The position numbers and the translations under genes are program-made. DNA of 64,000 nt from an uncultured Cytophagales bacterium (GTDB lineage Bacteria > Bacteroidota > Bacteroidia > Cytophagales > Cyclobacteriaceae), in contig CAJXNP010000009.1 in the NCBI GenBank assembly GCA_913057175.1, positions 124,001 to 188,000 of the forward strand, written 5' to 3'. Positions 46,768 to 54,679 of the stretch are shown here, in pieces. Numbering within the stretch: the first letter of the stretch is position 1; each line of letters begins with the position of its first letter. Under the pieces are notes generated by a model. That model made no database searches. It saw nothing but the letters and a program-made list of their open reading frames with translations, and was not told the DNA's origin.

Positions 46768-46845
46768 GCTTTAGCCTTAACGGGGTCTGTGCAAGCTAAC
46801 CTGCGATTATGAATCGTGGGGTCTCCATCGAAGACCCCGCCTAAA
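46768..46845. repeat. GGGGTCT/AGACCCC family repeat
   Basis: Best-formed member: ACGGGGTCTGTGCAAGCTAAC then GGGGTCT-ccatcga-AGACCCC (46818-46838) and GCCTAAAC. It belongs to the flank shared with 47725-47802. Confidence 0.7.
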
Positions 46846-46878
46846 CAAAAAACCTGATTATCCAAGTCAAAATTTTCC

Positions 46879-47202
46879 TTAATTATTCGTAGTTTTTAAA
46901 TATTCCATTGCGGTTTTCCAATCTACTAACGTATCCGAATCAATGGTGATCGTTTTGATCTGCCGGGCGATTTTGCTACTATTTTTCATGGCTTCCAGGT
47001 GGGCGCCGCTTCTCGAAAATTCCTGTAAATCCTTTTCTGTTTTCCACAAGGTCATCGTATAGTGCCGGGTCCATATTCCCCTTTTTCTAAATGCTACATA
47101 ATTGGTCCCTTTTAGCTGCTTCAAGATATTTAATGCATAGAGGGACAATCTGAAAAAATGGAAGGGCGTTTTGAGGTCTATTTGTGTGATCGTCAATTTC
47201 AT
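46879..47202 (-). CDS. Small soluble protein, possibly a dimeric alpha/beta-barrel monooxygenase-like fold
   Basis: 107 residues, no signal peptide. The pattern of strand (KLTITQIDL), helix (FFRLSLYALNILKQL), strand (YVAFRKRGIWTRHYTMTLW), helix (EKDLQEFSRSGAHLEAMKNS) and strand (KTITIDS) fits the ferredoxin-like barrel of antibiotic-monooxygenase/DUF3291-type proteins, where TLWKTEKDLQEFSRSGAH resembles the usual W..E.ALE.F..S.EH segment. The family is not certain and no active-site residues can be named. It lies between the full REP-bounded element and the first deleted copy and has no repeat inside. Confidence 0.5.
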   Translation of the reverse strand: MKLTITQIDLKTPFHFFRLSLYALNILKQLKGTNYVAFRKRGIWTRHYTMTLWKTEKDLQEFSRSGAHLEAMKNSSKIARQIKTITIDSDTLVDWKTAMEYLKTTNN

Positions 47203-47377
47203 TTTCCCGATGGTTATGTTAGCCGGCTAAGTTGTCACTCATAAACCGAATTTTCCAAATCTCTACAAAGATATTTGAATGTGCCAGCAGTTGCAACCAA
47301 CTCGCTTAGATGGTAGATGTTCACACTTGAAAGTAGCATGAAAGATGCCGATGCTCTGTTAAAAACCTAGCTTCAAT

Positions 47378-47590
47378 CGTTCCGCCAGGAACGTCTGTTT
47401 GGTAGAAAAAAATAAAATCATACATGCATTTCGTTCCGTTAGGAACGGATTGGTGGAATTACAGGTTAGGAAGGTTCCCTGAAGATGTACCGGCAATAAT
47501 TTATCTTCCGGAGAATCACCAAGCGTTCCTAACGGAACGTAAATCCAACGTGATTCGGGTAGCTACCCACCAGACGTTCCTGGCGGAACG
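47378..47590. mobile_element. REP-bounded element, internally deleted copy (MITE-like)
   Basis: Four palindromes at 47378-47393 (GCCA), 47432-47447 (GTTA), 47524-47539 (TAAC) and 47575-47590 (TGGC), the same order and spacing as the full element, but the transposase gene is gone: GAAGATGTACCGG joins directly to TCTTCCGGAGAATCACC. About 450 bp are missing relative to the full copy. Flanks 47591-47802 match 46635-46845. Confidence 0.75.
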
Positions 47591-47724
47591 ATTTGTCAGG
47601 ACGTGTTAAAAACGAGGATGGAAAATATAAAAGAATGTTTAATGGTGAAACTGCTTTTAATGCTTTTTGTATAGATGCAAAAAGCCTATCATGCAAATGA
47701 TGCTAAGAATCAAAATCATTCTTG

Positions 47725-47802
47725 CTTTAGCCTTAGCGGGGTCTGCGCAAGCTACCCTGCGATTATGAATCGTGGGCTCTCTATCGAAGACCCTACTTAA
47801 GC
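47725..47802. repeat. GGGGTCT family repeat, second copy in duplicated flank
   Basis: Matches 46768-46845 with a few changes; the right stem is weakened (GGGCTCT against AGACCCT). The 210 bp before it (47591-47724) are also nearly identical to 46635-46767. Confidence 0.65.
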
Positions 47803-47861
47803 ATAGGGATAAAGATACCATAACCCTTAATGTAAAAACCAATTTCGTATAATACTTGAAT

Positions 47862-48080
47862 CGTTCCGCCAGGAACGTCTGGTGGGTAGAAAATGTAATC
47901 CAGATTGTCAATTTCGTTCCGTTAGGAACGATTGGTGAAATTACAGGTTAGGAAGGTTCTTTGAAGATGTACCGCTCATCATAGTCGATTTCGAATATTT
48001 TCAGAAATATAAATTCATTTTCAGGAAGATTACCAGACGTTCCTGGCGGAACGAAATTGACAATCTGGATTACATTTTCT
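47862..48080. mobile_element. REP-bounded element, second deleted and rearranged copy
   Basis: Palindromes at 47862-47877 (GCCA), 47915-47930 (GTTA) and 48038-48053 (TGGC). It keeps about 55 bp of the 3' end of the transposase gene (47954-48000). The right side is an inverted copy of the left spacer: 47888-47920 and 48048-48080 are a perfect 33-bp inverted repeat starting AGAAAATGTAATCC. Beyond 48081 lies an AAAGCC-containing hairpin-like stretch with no gene. Confidence 0.7.
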
Positions 48081-48280
48081 TTTAATTATTGCCGGGCGGC
48101 CACCATAGCTATCGGGCCGTATATCTTATGCATCAACTCTAAAAGTTTTAGGCTAAAGCCATAAGAGCGGACCTTCATTTTTACCCTGGGACTTGCAATA
48201 GGCATCACTTCGGGAGAAGCCGCAGGGCATTAGACATATTTCAAGTCAAAATTTTATGTTCCCAATCAAACGTAAATTGC

Positions 48281-49834
48281 CTAAGGTCGCCGGTATATTT
48301 CCTTCGTCCGCTTCGCTTCTCCGGAAAATGAGGCTTTTCCATGCTCATTGGCATTAATACATAGGTAGATTCGGGTTCCTCTTTCGCGAAAGTATGGATT
48401 GTTTACTACGTGTTTTAACTCAATTTTTTCAAAGTACTGACCTACCTCAGCATCATGATCCTCAATATTCGGTTCGTGATACACCCAAATGAAATATTTA
48501 TACCTGATGCTGTCAGGATTCCAAAAAATGAAACTCGCATTGAAGCAGGCAGGGTGGGGCAGGTCTACCTTTTTGCCATGGAATAAAACGGCTCCAGCCT
48601 GGCCGTAATGTCCGCAAAAAACCATGCAGTCTTTTCTCTGTTTTTCGTTCAACTCAAGGTACACTTTGTTTACCGCTTCGCCTATTTCATTCCACCCGGT
48701 CATATCGGCCATGTCCTGGGGAACATCGTAGTATTTACCATCCTCCCACCGATACCCATCCTTTTTCGCCACCTTATCAAATCCGTAAAATGGAATTCCA
48801 CTAAAAGAGAGTGATCCGAAAAATACAGTGAAGATGAACAGGACCAATAGAACTACACCCGCTTTTCTGTATTTCAAAAGGTATTTGTCGATCACATAAG
48901 CTCCAAAGGCAAACAAAATAGGGTAATAGCCCAGGGTATAATAGGATTTACCCTTTCCCAGCATGAGAAGGACGATTATGATCAGGTAAATCCAGGCGAA
49001 CACCTGGTATTTTCTTTCCTTTTTATTTACAATCAATACGACCAGACTGGTAATCCAAATCCAAATGGCCTGAGCATTCATCTTGAACTGATCGATTAAA
49101 AATCCGGAAAGTTGAACATGAACAAGCTGGCGCTCCCTTAATTCTGACATATGATGCACAACCGGCCAGTTGTGATTGTACTGCCAGATGATATTGGGTA
49201 AAATGATCAACCCACCAATCATCAAACCAGCTGGGAAATATTTGGAAAGAAAGAGCTTCCTATGCTCTGAACTCAGCATCCCGATGATAAATCCTGCAAT
49301 GAAGAAAATGACTGAATATTTGTTCAAAAATGCCAGCCCGAACACAATGCCAATCAAGATCCAATAAACCGGTTTGTTTCGGTTGATGAGCAGGAGGATC
49401 AGATAACCCGACAACAACCAGTAGAACTGATTGAAGGAAACCGGTTGGAAAAGGGTGTTGGTATGCAGATAGGCGGGAGAAAGTAAAAAGGCCAGGCAAG
49501 CAATAGCCAATGCTACAATACCTCCTTTTAATTCTTTGATCATCAGCCCGATCAGTAAAAAATTCAAGGCACCGATGATCGCAGGGAAGAACCTGAGTGC
49601 GAAGGTCGTATTGCCGAACAGTGACGTGGCGATTTTGGCAAAAACTCCAATAGAAGGAGGGGCGGCTATATACCCCCATGCCGGGTGATGTGAGTAAGAA
49701 TAGTAAAGATATTCATCCCGATGAAGCTCGTAATTGTCATAGCAAATGAAATGGATGGTGAGCTTTGCGACAATGAAAGCCGCAATGGTATACCAATATC
49801 CTGTTCTATTTTTGATAAGGTTGCTTGGGTACAT
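48281..49834 (-). CDS. GT39/ArnT-like membrane glycosyltransferase
   Basis: 517 residues with about ten to twelve transmembrane helices. The N-terminal YELHRDEYLYYSYSHHPAWG loop (about 36-55) matches the first periplasmic loop of the GT39/PMT_2/ArnT superfamily, where acidic residues D40/E41 bind the metal-lipid-sugar donor; APPSIGVFAKI follows. The C-terminal 140 residues are a soluble periplasmic domain. It transfers a sugar from a lipid carrier to an envelope acceptor (protein or lipid A); which is not visible. It lies 54 bp beyond the oxyR stop in the same direction and may be read from that transcript. The C-terminus (SFSGEAKRTKEIYRRP) runs close to repeat DNA. Confidence 0.85.
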   Translation of the reverse strand: MYPSNLIKNRTGYWYTIAAFIVAKLTIHFICYDNYELHRDEYLYYSYSHHPAWGYIAAPPSIGVFAKIATSLFGNTTFALRFFPAIIGALNFLLIGLMIKELKGGIVALAIACLAFLLSPAYLHTNTLFQPVSFNQFYWLLSGYLILLLINRNKPVYWILIGIVFGLAFLNKYSVIFFIAGFIIGMLSSEHRKLFLSKYFPAGLMIGGLIILPNIIWQYNHNWPVVHHMSELRERQLVHVQLSGFLIDQFKMNAQAIWIWITSLVVLIVNKKERKYQVFAWIYLIIIVLLMLGKGKSYYTLGYYPILFAFGAYVIDKYLLKYRKAGVVLLVLFIFTVFFGSLSFSGIPFYGFDKVAKKDGYRWEDGKYYDVPQDMADMTGWNEIGEAVNKVYLELNEKQRKDCMVFCGHYGQAGAVLFHGKKVDLPHPACFNASFIFWNPDSIRYKYFIWVYHEPNIEDHDAEVGQYFEKIELKHVVNNPYFRERGTRIYLCINANEHGKASFSGEAKRTKEIYRRP

Positions 49835-49888
49835 TAGGTAGCAGGTTCGTTGTGGTTTGTGAAAATAGCTATCGCAATCTGTAAGTAA

Positions 49889-50848
49889 CTAGTAATTCTT
49901 ATGATAATCAATGTTGATCTCAGGATCGACGATTTCCAGTCCCTTACTGGAAAGCATCGATTTGGGAATATTGGATTGAATGTAATCTTTGATCTTGTCG
50001 ACGTACCGTACCTTATCATGATTTTTTCGTACAATGATGGCAATTTCACGGGCTTTTGGTTTGCCGGCTATTATCCGGACATTTTCTTCCTGTTCTTCGT
50101 TCAGACTCAAAGTTGACAATTCAGGCAAAATGGTCATGCCTCCCTTTGTGTCAACCAGCCTGATCAAAGCATCAATGGAATTACTGCGATAGATAAAATG
50201 CTTGTTTTTGCGGATCTTATTCAGATCGCAAAAATTATTGATCTGATCCCGAAAACAGTTCCCTTCCTCCAACAGCCACAGGTTTTCATACTTGATCTTG
50301 TTCAGGTTGATTTTCATGTCATTGTATGAATGGTCTTCTGACGAATAGATAAAGAATTTTTCATAAAACAGGGGGATGGCATTTATCCCATAAACATTGA
50401 TGGGTGTAGAAATAATCCCTGCATCAAGATCTCCTGACCGGACTCCATTTACTACCCGTTCTGTAATGATTTCATGAATGTCAAGCTTAAAATTCGGATA
50501 ATCTTTCAATAACTGGTCGGCAAACAATGGAACCAGAAAAGGGGCAAGGGTAGGAATGATTCCCATTTTTATTTGTCCACTAAAGTCATCGTGCAGGTTG
50601 ATAGAAAATTCAGTCAGCCGATGTGTCGCAGCAACGATCTCCTGTGCCCTTTCGAGGAATAATTCCCCGTCAGAAGTAATTTTTACAGGGCTTCCTGTCC
50701 GGTCGAATATCCTGATCTCTATCTCATCCTCCAGCTTTTGCACCTGCATGCTTAATGCTGGCTGACTGATCATCAGCTTTTCCGCAGCTTGCTTAAAACT
50801 CCCCGATTTAGCTACAGCAAGCGTATATTCCAATTGATTTAAAGTCAT
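49889..50848 (-). CDS. oxyR: OxyR, LysR-type hydrogen peroxide sensor
   Basis: 319 residues. N-terminal winged helix-turn-helix (MTLNQLEYTLAVAKSGSFKQ, KLMISQPALSMQVQKLE) and substrate-binding-like domain. The redox pair is present as C198 and C207 in EEGNCFRDQINNFCDLN, the same 9-residue spacing as Cys199/Cys208 of the E. coli protein, so peroxide sensing by disulfide formation is well supported. It is divergent from an ankyrin-repeat gene with a 194-bp shared region. In many bacteria OxyR sits beside catalase or peroxidase genes; none is in this window. The protein extends about 15 residues beyond typical OxyR (EINIDYHKNY). Confidence 0.92.
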   Translation of the reverse strand: MTLNQLEYTLAVAKSGSFKQAAEKLMISQPALSMQVQKLEDEIEIRIFDRTGSPVKITSDGELFLERAQEIVAATHRLTEFSINLHDDFSGQIKMGIIPTLAPFLVPLFADQLLKDYPNFKLDIHEIITERVVNGVRSGDLDAGIISTPINVYGINAIPLFYEKFFIYSSEDHSYNDMKINLNKIKYENLWLLEEGNCFRDQINNFCDLNKIRKNKHFIYRSNSIDALIRLVDTKGGMTILPELSTLSLNEEQEENVRIIAGKPKAREIAIIVRKNHDKVRYVDKIKDYIQSNIPKSMLSSKGLEIVDPEINIDYHKNY

Positions 50849-50893
50849 AAGTTTTATTTATAGGAATATAAAATTATTATAAATTTCTTATTC

Positions 50894-50901
50894 TACTTTT
50901 G
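50894..50901 (+). promoter_or_regulatory. Candidate -7 box of the ankyrin gene
   Basis: TACTTTTG is an exact TAnnTTTG match, 142 bp before the ankyrin ATG. No TTTG lies at -33; instead an A/T-rich stretch containing TATAG and CTA triplets at 50857-50895 could hold an OxyR site. A missing -33 with an activator site is plausible for an OxyR-activated promoter but is speculative. Confidence 0.3.
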
Positions 50902-51042
50902 TAGCGAAAAATAAATTTCTCATAAGTCAAATAATTGAATTGATCGAAAAACCTTAATAAAGAATAAAATAAAGACCACGGCAGAGCAACAAAATCCCAA
51001 ATCAGAACACGGTAAATAATTACAACCAAAATAAATCTCAAA

Positions 51043-51525
51043 ATGAACAAAGAATTAAGCCTGGAAAACGATGTTTTTTCAATCATCAGAAATGGTGATC
51101 TGGAAACTTTAAAAGCTGTTATTGATGAAAACCCTGAATGTATCCGTCAAAAAAATGAAAAGGGATTCACAACCCTGATTTTGGCGACTTATTTTGAACA
51201 ACCCGGAATTTCAAAATATTTGCTGGAACATGGTGCCAATGTAAATGGAAGGGATGCAGCAGGTAATACCGCTTTGATGGGAATATGCTTTAAAGGCAAT
51301 TTGGAAATAGCTAAAATGTTGATTGAATATGGTGCGGATGTGAATATCAGGAATTTCAATGGAACAACAGCCTTGATCTTTGCTTCAACTTTTGGTCAAA
51401 CCGAAATAGCAAAATTACTGATCGAAAATGGTGCGGATATTCATGTGGCAGATCAAACCGGAAATACGGCTTTAACACACGCAAAAAAACTTGGAAACCA
51501 AAATTTGATTGATCTGCTTGAATAA
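51043..51525 (+). CDS. Ankyrin-repeat protein, likely OxyR-linked
   Basis: 160 residues, about four ankyrin repeats: GDLETLKAVIDENPECIRQK, GFTTLILATYFEQPGISKYL, GNTALMGICFKGNLEIAKML, GTTALIFASTFGQTEIAKLL, plus a partial last one. No signal peptide or membrane segment. Ankyrin proteins next to catalase in Pseudomonas (AnkB) are needed for full catalase function; here the partner is OxyR rather than a catalase, divergently transcribed. A role in the peroxide response, perhaps as heme or catalase chaperone, is inferred from this arrangement only. Confidence 0.85.
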   Translation: MNKELSLENDVFSIIRNGDLETLKAVIDENPECIRQKNEKGFTTLILATYFEQPGISKYLLEHGANVNGRDAAGNTALMGICFKGNLEIAKMLIEYGADVNIRNFNGTTALIFASTFGQTEIAKLLIENGADIHVADQTGNTALTHAKKLGNQNLIDLLE

Positions 51526-51561
51526 GCTTATAAAACTTGCCCTATCAGTAGGAACAGAAAA

Positions 51562-52497
51562 TCAGCAAACTTCACAATCCTTCCCAAAGCTCAGAATGAT
51601 CGATTCCAACTCCCTGTTGGGAATGACCCTGATCTCAATGATGACATGATCATTTGTTTTGTCTATTACTTTTTGGGAAAGATGGATGGGTTTGGTCAAT
51701 ACATAGTGGGCACGAGCCCTTGCAAATTTAAGTTTTATGATTTCGACAGGCTTATCCATCCGGGTTACTCCCACGATATCCCTAAAATATTCTGAAGGAC
51801 TGATCCTCGCTTCTTTATTAAATAATACAAGGTGATCTTCAAAGGATTGTATGCGATCCAAAGGTAGATTGAATATTTTATCCGATTGTTCTTCCCATCC
51901 AAACAGGTACCAGCGATTATTGTATTCCCGAAGAAAATATGGGTGTACAAACAATGCCTCGTTATCCCTGTCGAAAGGTTGATAGGTCACTCTGATCGGT
52001 TGGTGATCGATCACTTTTCTAAGTAAACCATTCAGGTGCTCTATGCCATGAAGAGCAGGAACCTGATCAAACTGGATAATATCTTCCAGTTCATTCGCCC
52101 GGATTCCCAATCGATCTCCCAATTTGTCGATGATATCCTCTAATTCTTTGGTCTGGTGCAGCCCCTGGATATTTTTTAACACAGCTAAGGCCTGTGTGAG
52201 GGTTTCAATATCCCGTTTGTTAATGGGAATGCCGGTAATGCTATAGCCCTCTTTATCATACTTATATCGCCGCTCCTGTCTGTCGTAATACAATTCCACT
52301 TGATCCCGGGAAGCAAGCTCTTTTAACATCTCAATGTCATAGTCAAATTGCCGCCGGCTGATGGGCAGGAAATCGCTTTTTTCCAATTGGTCATTAAGCA
52401 TTTTGAGCAGTTCGTCGATGGTATAATCTGTCAATGTTCCACTAAAATACTGATCGAGCAGCTTCTTTCGATGTTCGAAATTCTTGTTAACAGGCAT
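51562..52497 (-). CDS. WYL-domain transcriptional regulator
   Basis: 311 residues from the ATG at 52497; a GTG six codons earlier is also possible. An N-terminal winged-helix part (about 1-85: FEHRKKLLDQYFSGTLTDYT, ISRRQFDYDIEMLKEL) is followed by a WYL domain (about 140-220; PYFLREYNNRWYLFGWEEQS, where the Arg-Trp-Tyr-Leu core is RWYLFGW) and a WCX-like end (FGKDCEVC). WYL proteins sense ligands or nucleic acids and control DNA repair, defence or metabolic genes. It is convergent with the ankyrin gene and divergent from the SEL1-repeat gene at 52667, which may be its target. Confidence 0.88.
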   Translation of the reverse strand: MPVNKNFEHRKKLLDQYFSGTLTDYTIDELLKMLNDQLEKSDFLPISRRQFDYDIEMLKELASRDQVELYYDRQERRYKYDKEGYSITGIPINKRDIETLTQALAVLKNIQGLHQTKELEDIIDKLGDRLGIRANELEDIIQFDQVPALHGIEHLNGLLRKVIDHQPIRVTYQPFDRDNEALFVHPYFLREYNNRWYLFGWEEQSDKIFNLPLDRIQSFEDHLVLFNKEARISPSEYFRDIVGVTRMDKPVEIIKLKFARARAHYVLTKPIHLSQKVIDKTNDHVIIEIRVIPNRELESIILSFGKDCEVC

Positions 52498-52666
52498 GAA
52501 GGATAACTTTACCACAATTTAGAAATTTCATTGTTCAACGCAATAAGATTGCGTTGACTTCATGCATATTTGGATAGAAACGGGAAATTCCGCTGATCTG
52601 GTCCATAGCGATCAGCCGAATTGCAAACAGCATTTATATATTTTTTGTAGTCCAAAATTTAAACCA

Positions 52667-53392
52667 ATGAAAAACAAAACATTGACATTATGTTTTCTGG
52701 CGATGATCATCAGTCATGCAGCCTTTACGCAACCAGAAAACCTGAGGGAGTTAAAACGACGAGCAAGGGGTGGAGATGCCAAAGCGCGCATTGCATTGGC
52801 TGATGCATATTACTACGGAGAAGGTACACTTGTCAACAAGAAAAAAGCCTTTTTGCTATATGAATTGAGTGCCTGGGAAGGTGATGCAACTGCGCAGTAC
52901 AACCTTTTTATCATGTTGAGTAATGGTGAGGGTGTGGATGAAAATGATAGCCTGGCTTTTTACTGGGTTCAGGAAGCTGCCCGCCGTGGGGATCCCGAGG
53001 CTCGTTTTCAATTAGCCAAATGTTTTGAGCTCGGTAAAGGCGTTGATACCGATCATACGAAAGCATTGTTTTGGTATCATAAAAGTGCCGAACAAGGTTA
53101 TGCTTCAGCCCAATATAACCTTGGGCTTAAATATTATTATGGAGAAGGCACGGAAAGAAATTTTGAACAGGCCTATCAATGGATCAGTAAAAGCGCTAAA
53201 CAAGATTTTGTTTTTGCACAATTTCTGGTTGGGATGATGTATTTTGAAGGAAAAGGTGTCCGACAAAACAAAAACGTATCCGAATATTGGCTTTACAAAG
53301 CGAAAGAGAATGGCCATGAAGGAGCAGAGAAGGCCGTAGACGAGTTAGATTTCTGGGGTAATTTATCTGAGTCTGGCCTTTCTTCATATTGA
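52667..53392 (+). CDS. SEL1-like repeat protein, exported
   Basis: 241 residues from the ATG at 52667, which starts a clear signal peptide (KNKTLTLCFLAMIISHAAFT); the frame extends 35 codons upstream without such features. Five to six SEL1 repeats of 36 residues follow (GDAKARIALADAYYYGEGTL, GDPEARFQLAKCFELGKGVD, GYASAQYNLGLKYYYGEGTE, DFVFAQFLVGMMYFEGKGVR). SEL1 solenoids are protein-interaction scaffolds, often in envelope stress or secretion. It ends 12 bp before the next gene; the pair is probably an operon. Confidence 0.85.
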   Translation: MKNKTLTLCFLAMIISHAAFTQPENLRELKRRARGGDAKARIALADAYYYGEGTLVNKKKAFLLYELSAWEGDATAQYNLFIMLSNGEGVDENDSLAFYWVQEAARRGDPEARFQLAKCFELGKGVDTDHTKALFWYHKSAEQGYASAQYNLGLKYYYGEGTERNFEQAYQWISKSAKQDFVFAQFLVGMMYFEGKGVRQNKNVSEYWLYKAKENGHEGAEKAVDELDFWGNLSESGLSSY

Positions 53393-53404
53393 CAGATTAA
53401 ATGT

Positions 53405-54073
53405 ATGCCACAACCAGTAACCAGAATGAGTTCACCTCGCCTTTTTATTAATAATCAATTCTTTTTCAGGCGATTGGGAGAAGCCCGGAAGTTTAAGCAT
53501 AAACTTGAGAATTACAGGTTAGGAGAGACGGAGACTGTCGACTTAGTCAATGATGTTTTCATGGTTCGGACGAAAGAAGAGGTATATCAGCTCCTTTTTT
53601 CCCAACAATCGTGGGCTCAATTTGTGGAAATTGTTTATCGGATGATTTGGTCCAACAGGCCTTTACAAAACAAAGATCGGCAATACCTGGTTCAGATATT
53701 GTTGAAACACAAGGACTCGAAGCAAAGGATCAAATCCATGCACACCTATCCGGATATTGAAATGAGCGATGACCAGCGTGTTTTGTATCATGCGTTGGTG
53801 AAATACCTGGATCATAAAAAACTAATTCGCTTCAAGGCCATGCTGGAAAAGAAGAGACCCAAACAAATCAGGGCATTTGTAACGATTTTCAGAAGATATT
53901 TTGATCTGGAAACTTTGCGATTTTGCCCGATTATCTGGCAGGACATCTGGATCTACAATTACATTGTTTATGATATGAAGTCAAAAAATAACCGTCTTCT
54001 CAAGGAATATAATAAGGAAGTCATCCGGCCGATGGAGAAATTATTCAACCAGGCAGGGAATAAAGAGGAATAA
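53405..54073 (+). CDS. Conserved-looking cytoplasmic protein of unknown function
   Basis: 222 residues, no signal peptide or membrane helix, rich in Lys/Arg and aromatic residues, predicted mostly alpha-helical (KHKLENYRLGETETVDLVND, RFKAMLEKKRPKQIRAFVTI, RLLKEYNKEVIRPMEKLFNQ). I do not recognise a family. The start is the ATG 12 bp after the SEL1 gene, so the two are probably translated from one mRNA. A partner role to the SEL1 scaffold is possible but unsupported, given that one protein is exported and this one is not. Confidence 0.55.
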   Translation: MPQPVTRMSSPRLFINNQFFFRRLGEARKFKHKLENYRLGETETVDLVNDVFMVRTKEEVYQLLFSQQSWAQFVEIVYRMIWSNRPLQNKDRQYLVQILLKHKDSKQRIKSMHTYPDIEMSDDQRVLYHALVKYLDHKKLIRFKAMLEKKRPKQIRAFVTIFRRYFDLETLRFCPIIWQDIWIYNYIVYDMKSKNNRLLKEYNKEVIRPMEKLFNQAGNKEE

Positions 54074-54466
54074 GTTCTAGTTAAAAAAGAGTTTGCCGGA
54101 TAGGGAGCTTAAAATTCAAATACTAAAGAATCATCACCTATTATGATGTGGAAAACATTCCCCTGCTAAGATCGCAGTGGGTTGAGGTATAGCATAGACA
54201 GCGACAGTAATCAAAAAAAATTTTCAACCATTCCAACGGTTGATAAGGATTGTGTGTTTTGGGTATAGATCTGAATGTAAAAGCAGGCCTGCTTTTAATT
54301 AAAGCCAAACTTGTCATCAGAAATTCGTGATGAGAATGCAATTCACAATGCCAAAGGGTAAATCAGGAAGTTTTGCGAATGAAGCATAGCACCACTTTGA
54401 TGATTGAGAAAAGCAAAGTGACTGATTAGCCAGTTCGCTTCTTATAGTGAATGATGCTCGGAATAC

Positions 54467-54600
54467 TTGTGTCGCGTCAAGCATATTGTGACGCTTAGGT
54501 TTGCAAAAAGTCAACCTATATTCCCCTCTCGAGAGGGGCGAAGGGGTGTGTTTGAAAAAATTCGACTTTTTGCAAATACGTAAGACCATACTGGACACAA
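54467..54600. repeat. Nested inverted-repeat element (possible MITE)
   Basis: Three nested arms: TTGTGTC 54467-54473 with GACACAA 54594-54600; TTTGCAAAAAGTC 54500-54512 with GACTTTTTGCAAA 54564-54576 (perfect 13 bp); and the inner palindrome CCCCTCTCGAGAGGGG (54523-54538). The inner CCCCTC...GAGGGG with a following GAAGGGGTG also occurs in the 20596-20835 MITE. The gap 54074-54679 holds no gene. Confidence 0.6.
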
Positions 54601-54679
54601 CACTAGTCCGTCTTCCAGGGATATTCCAATGACAAGTTTGGATTGAAGCAATCAAATTATTTAAATCTGAAATTAAATT

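Noticed and set aside
48081-48280. Another REP family with AAAGCC hairpin
   Set aside because: Only one copy and no clear stem; too weak to list as a repeat.
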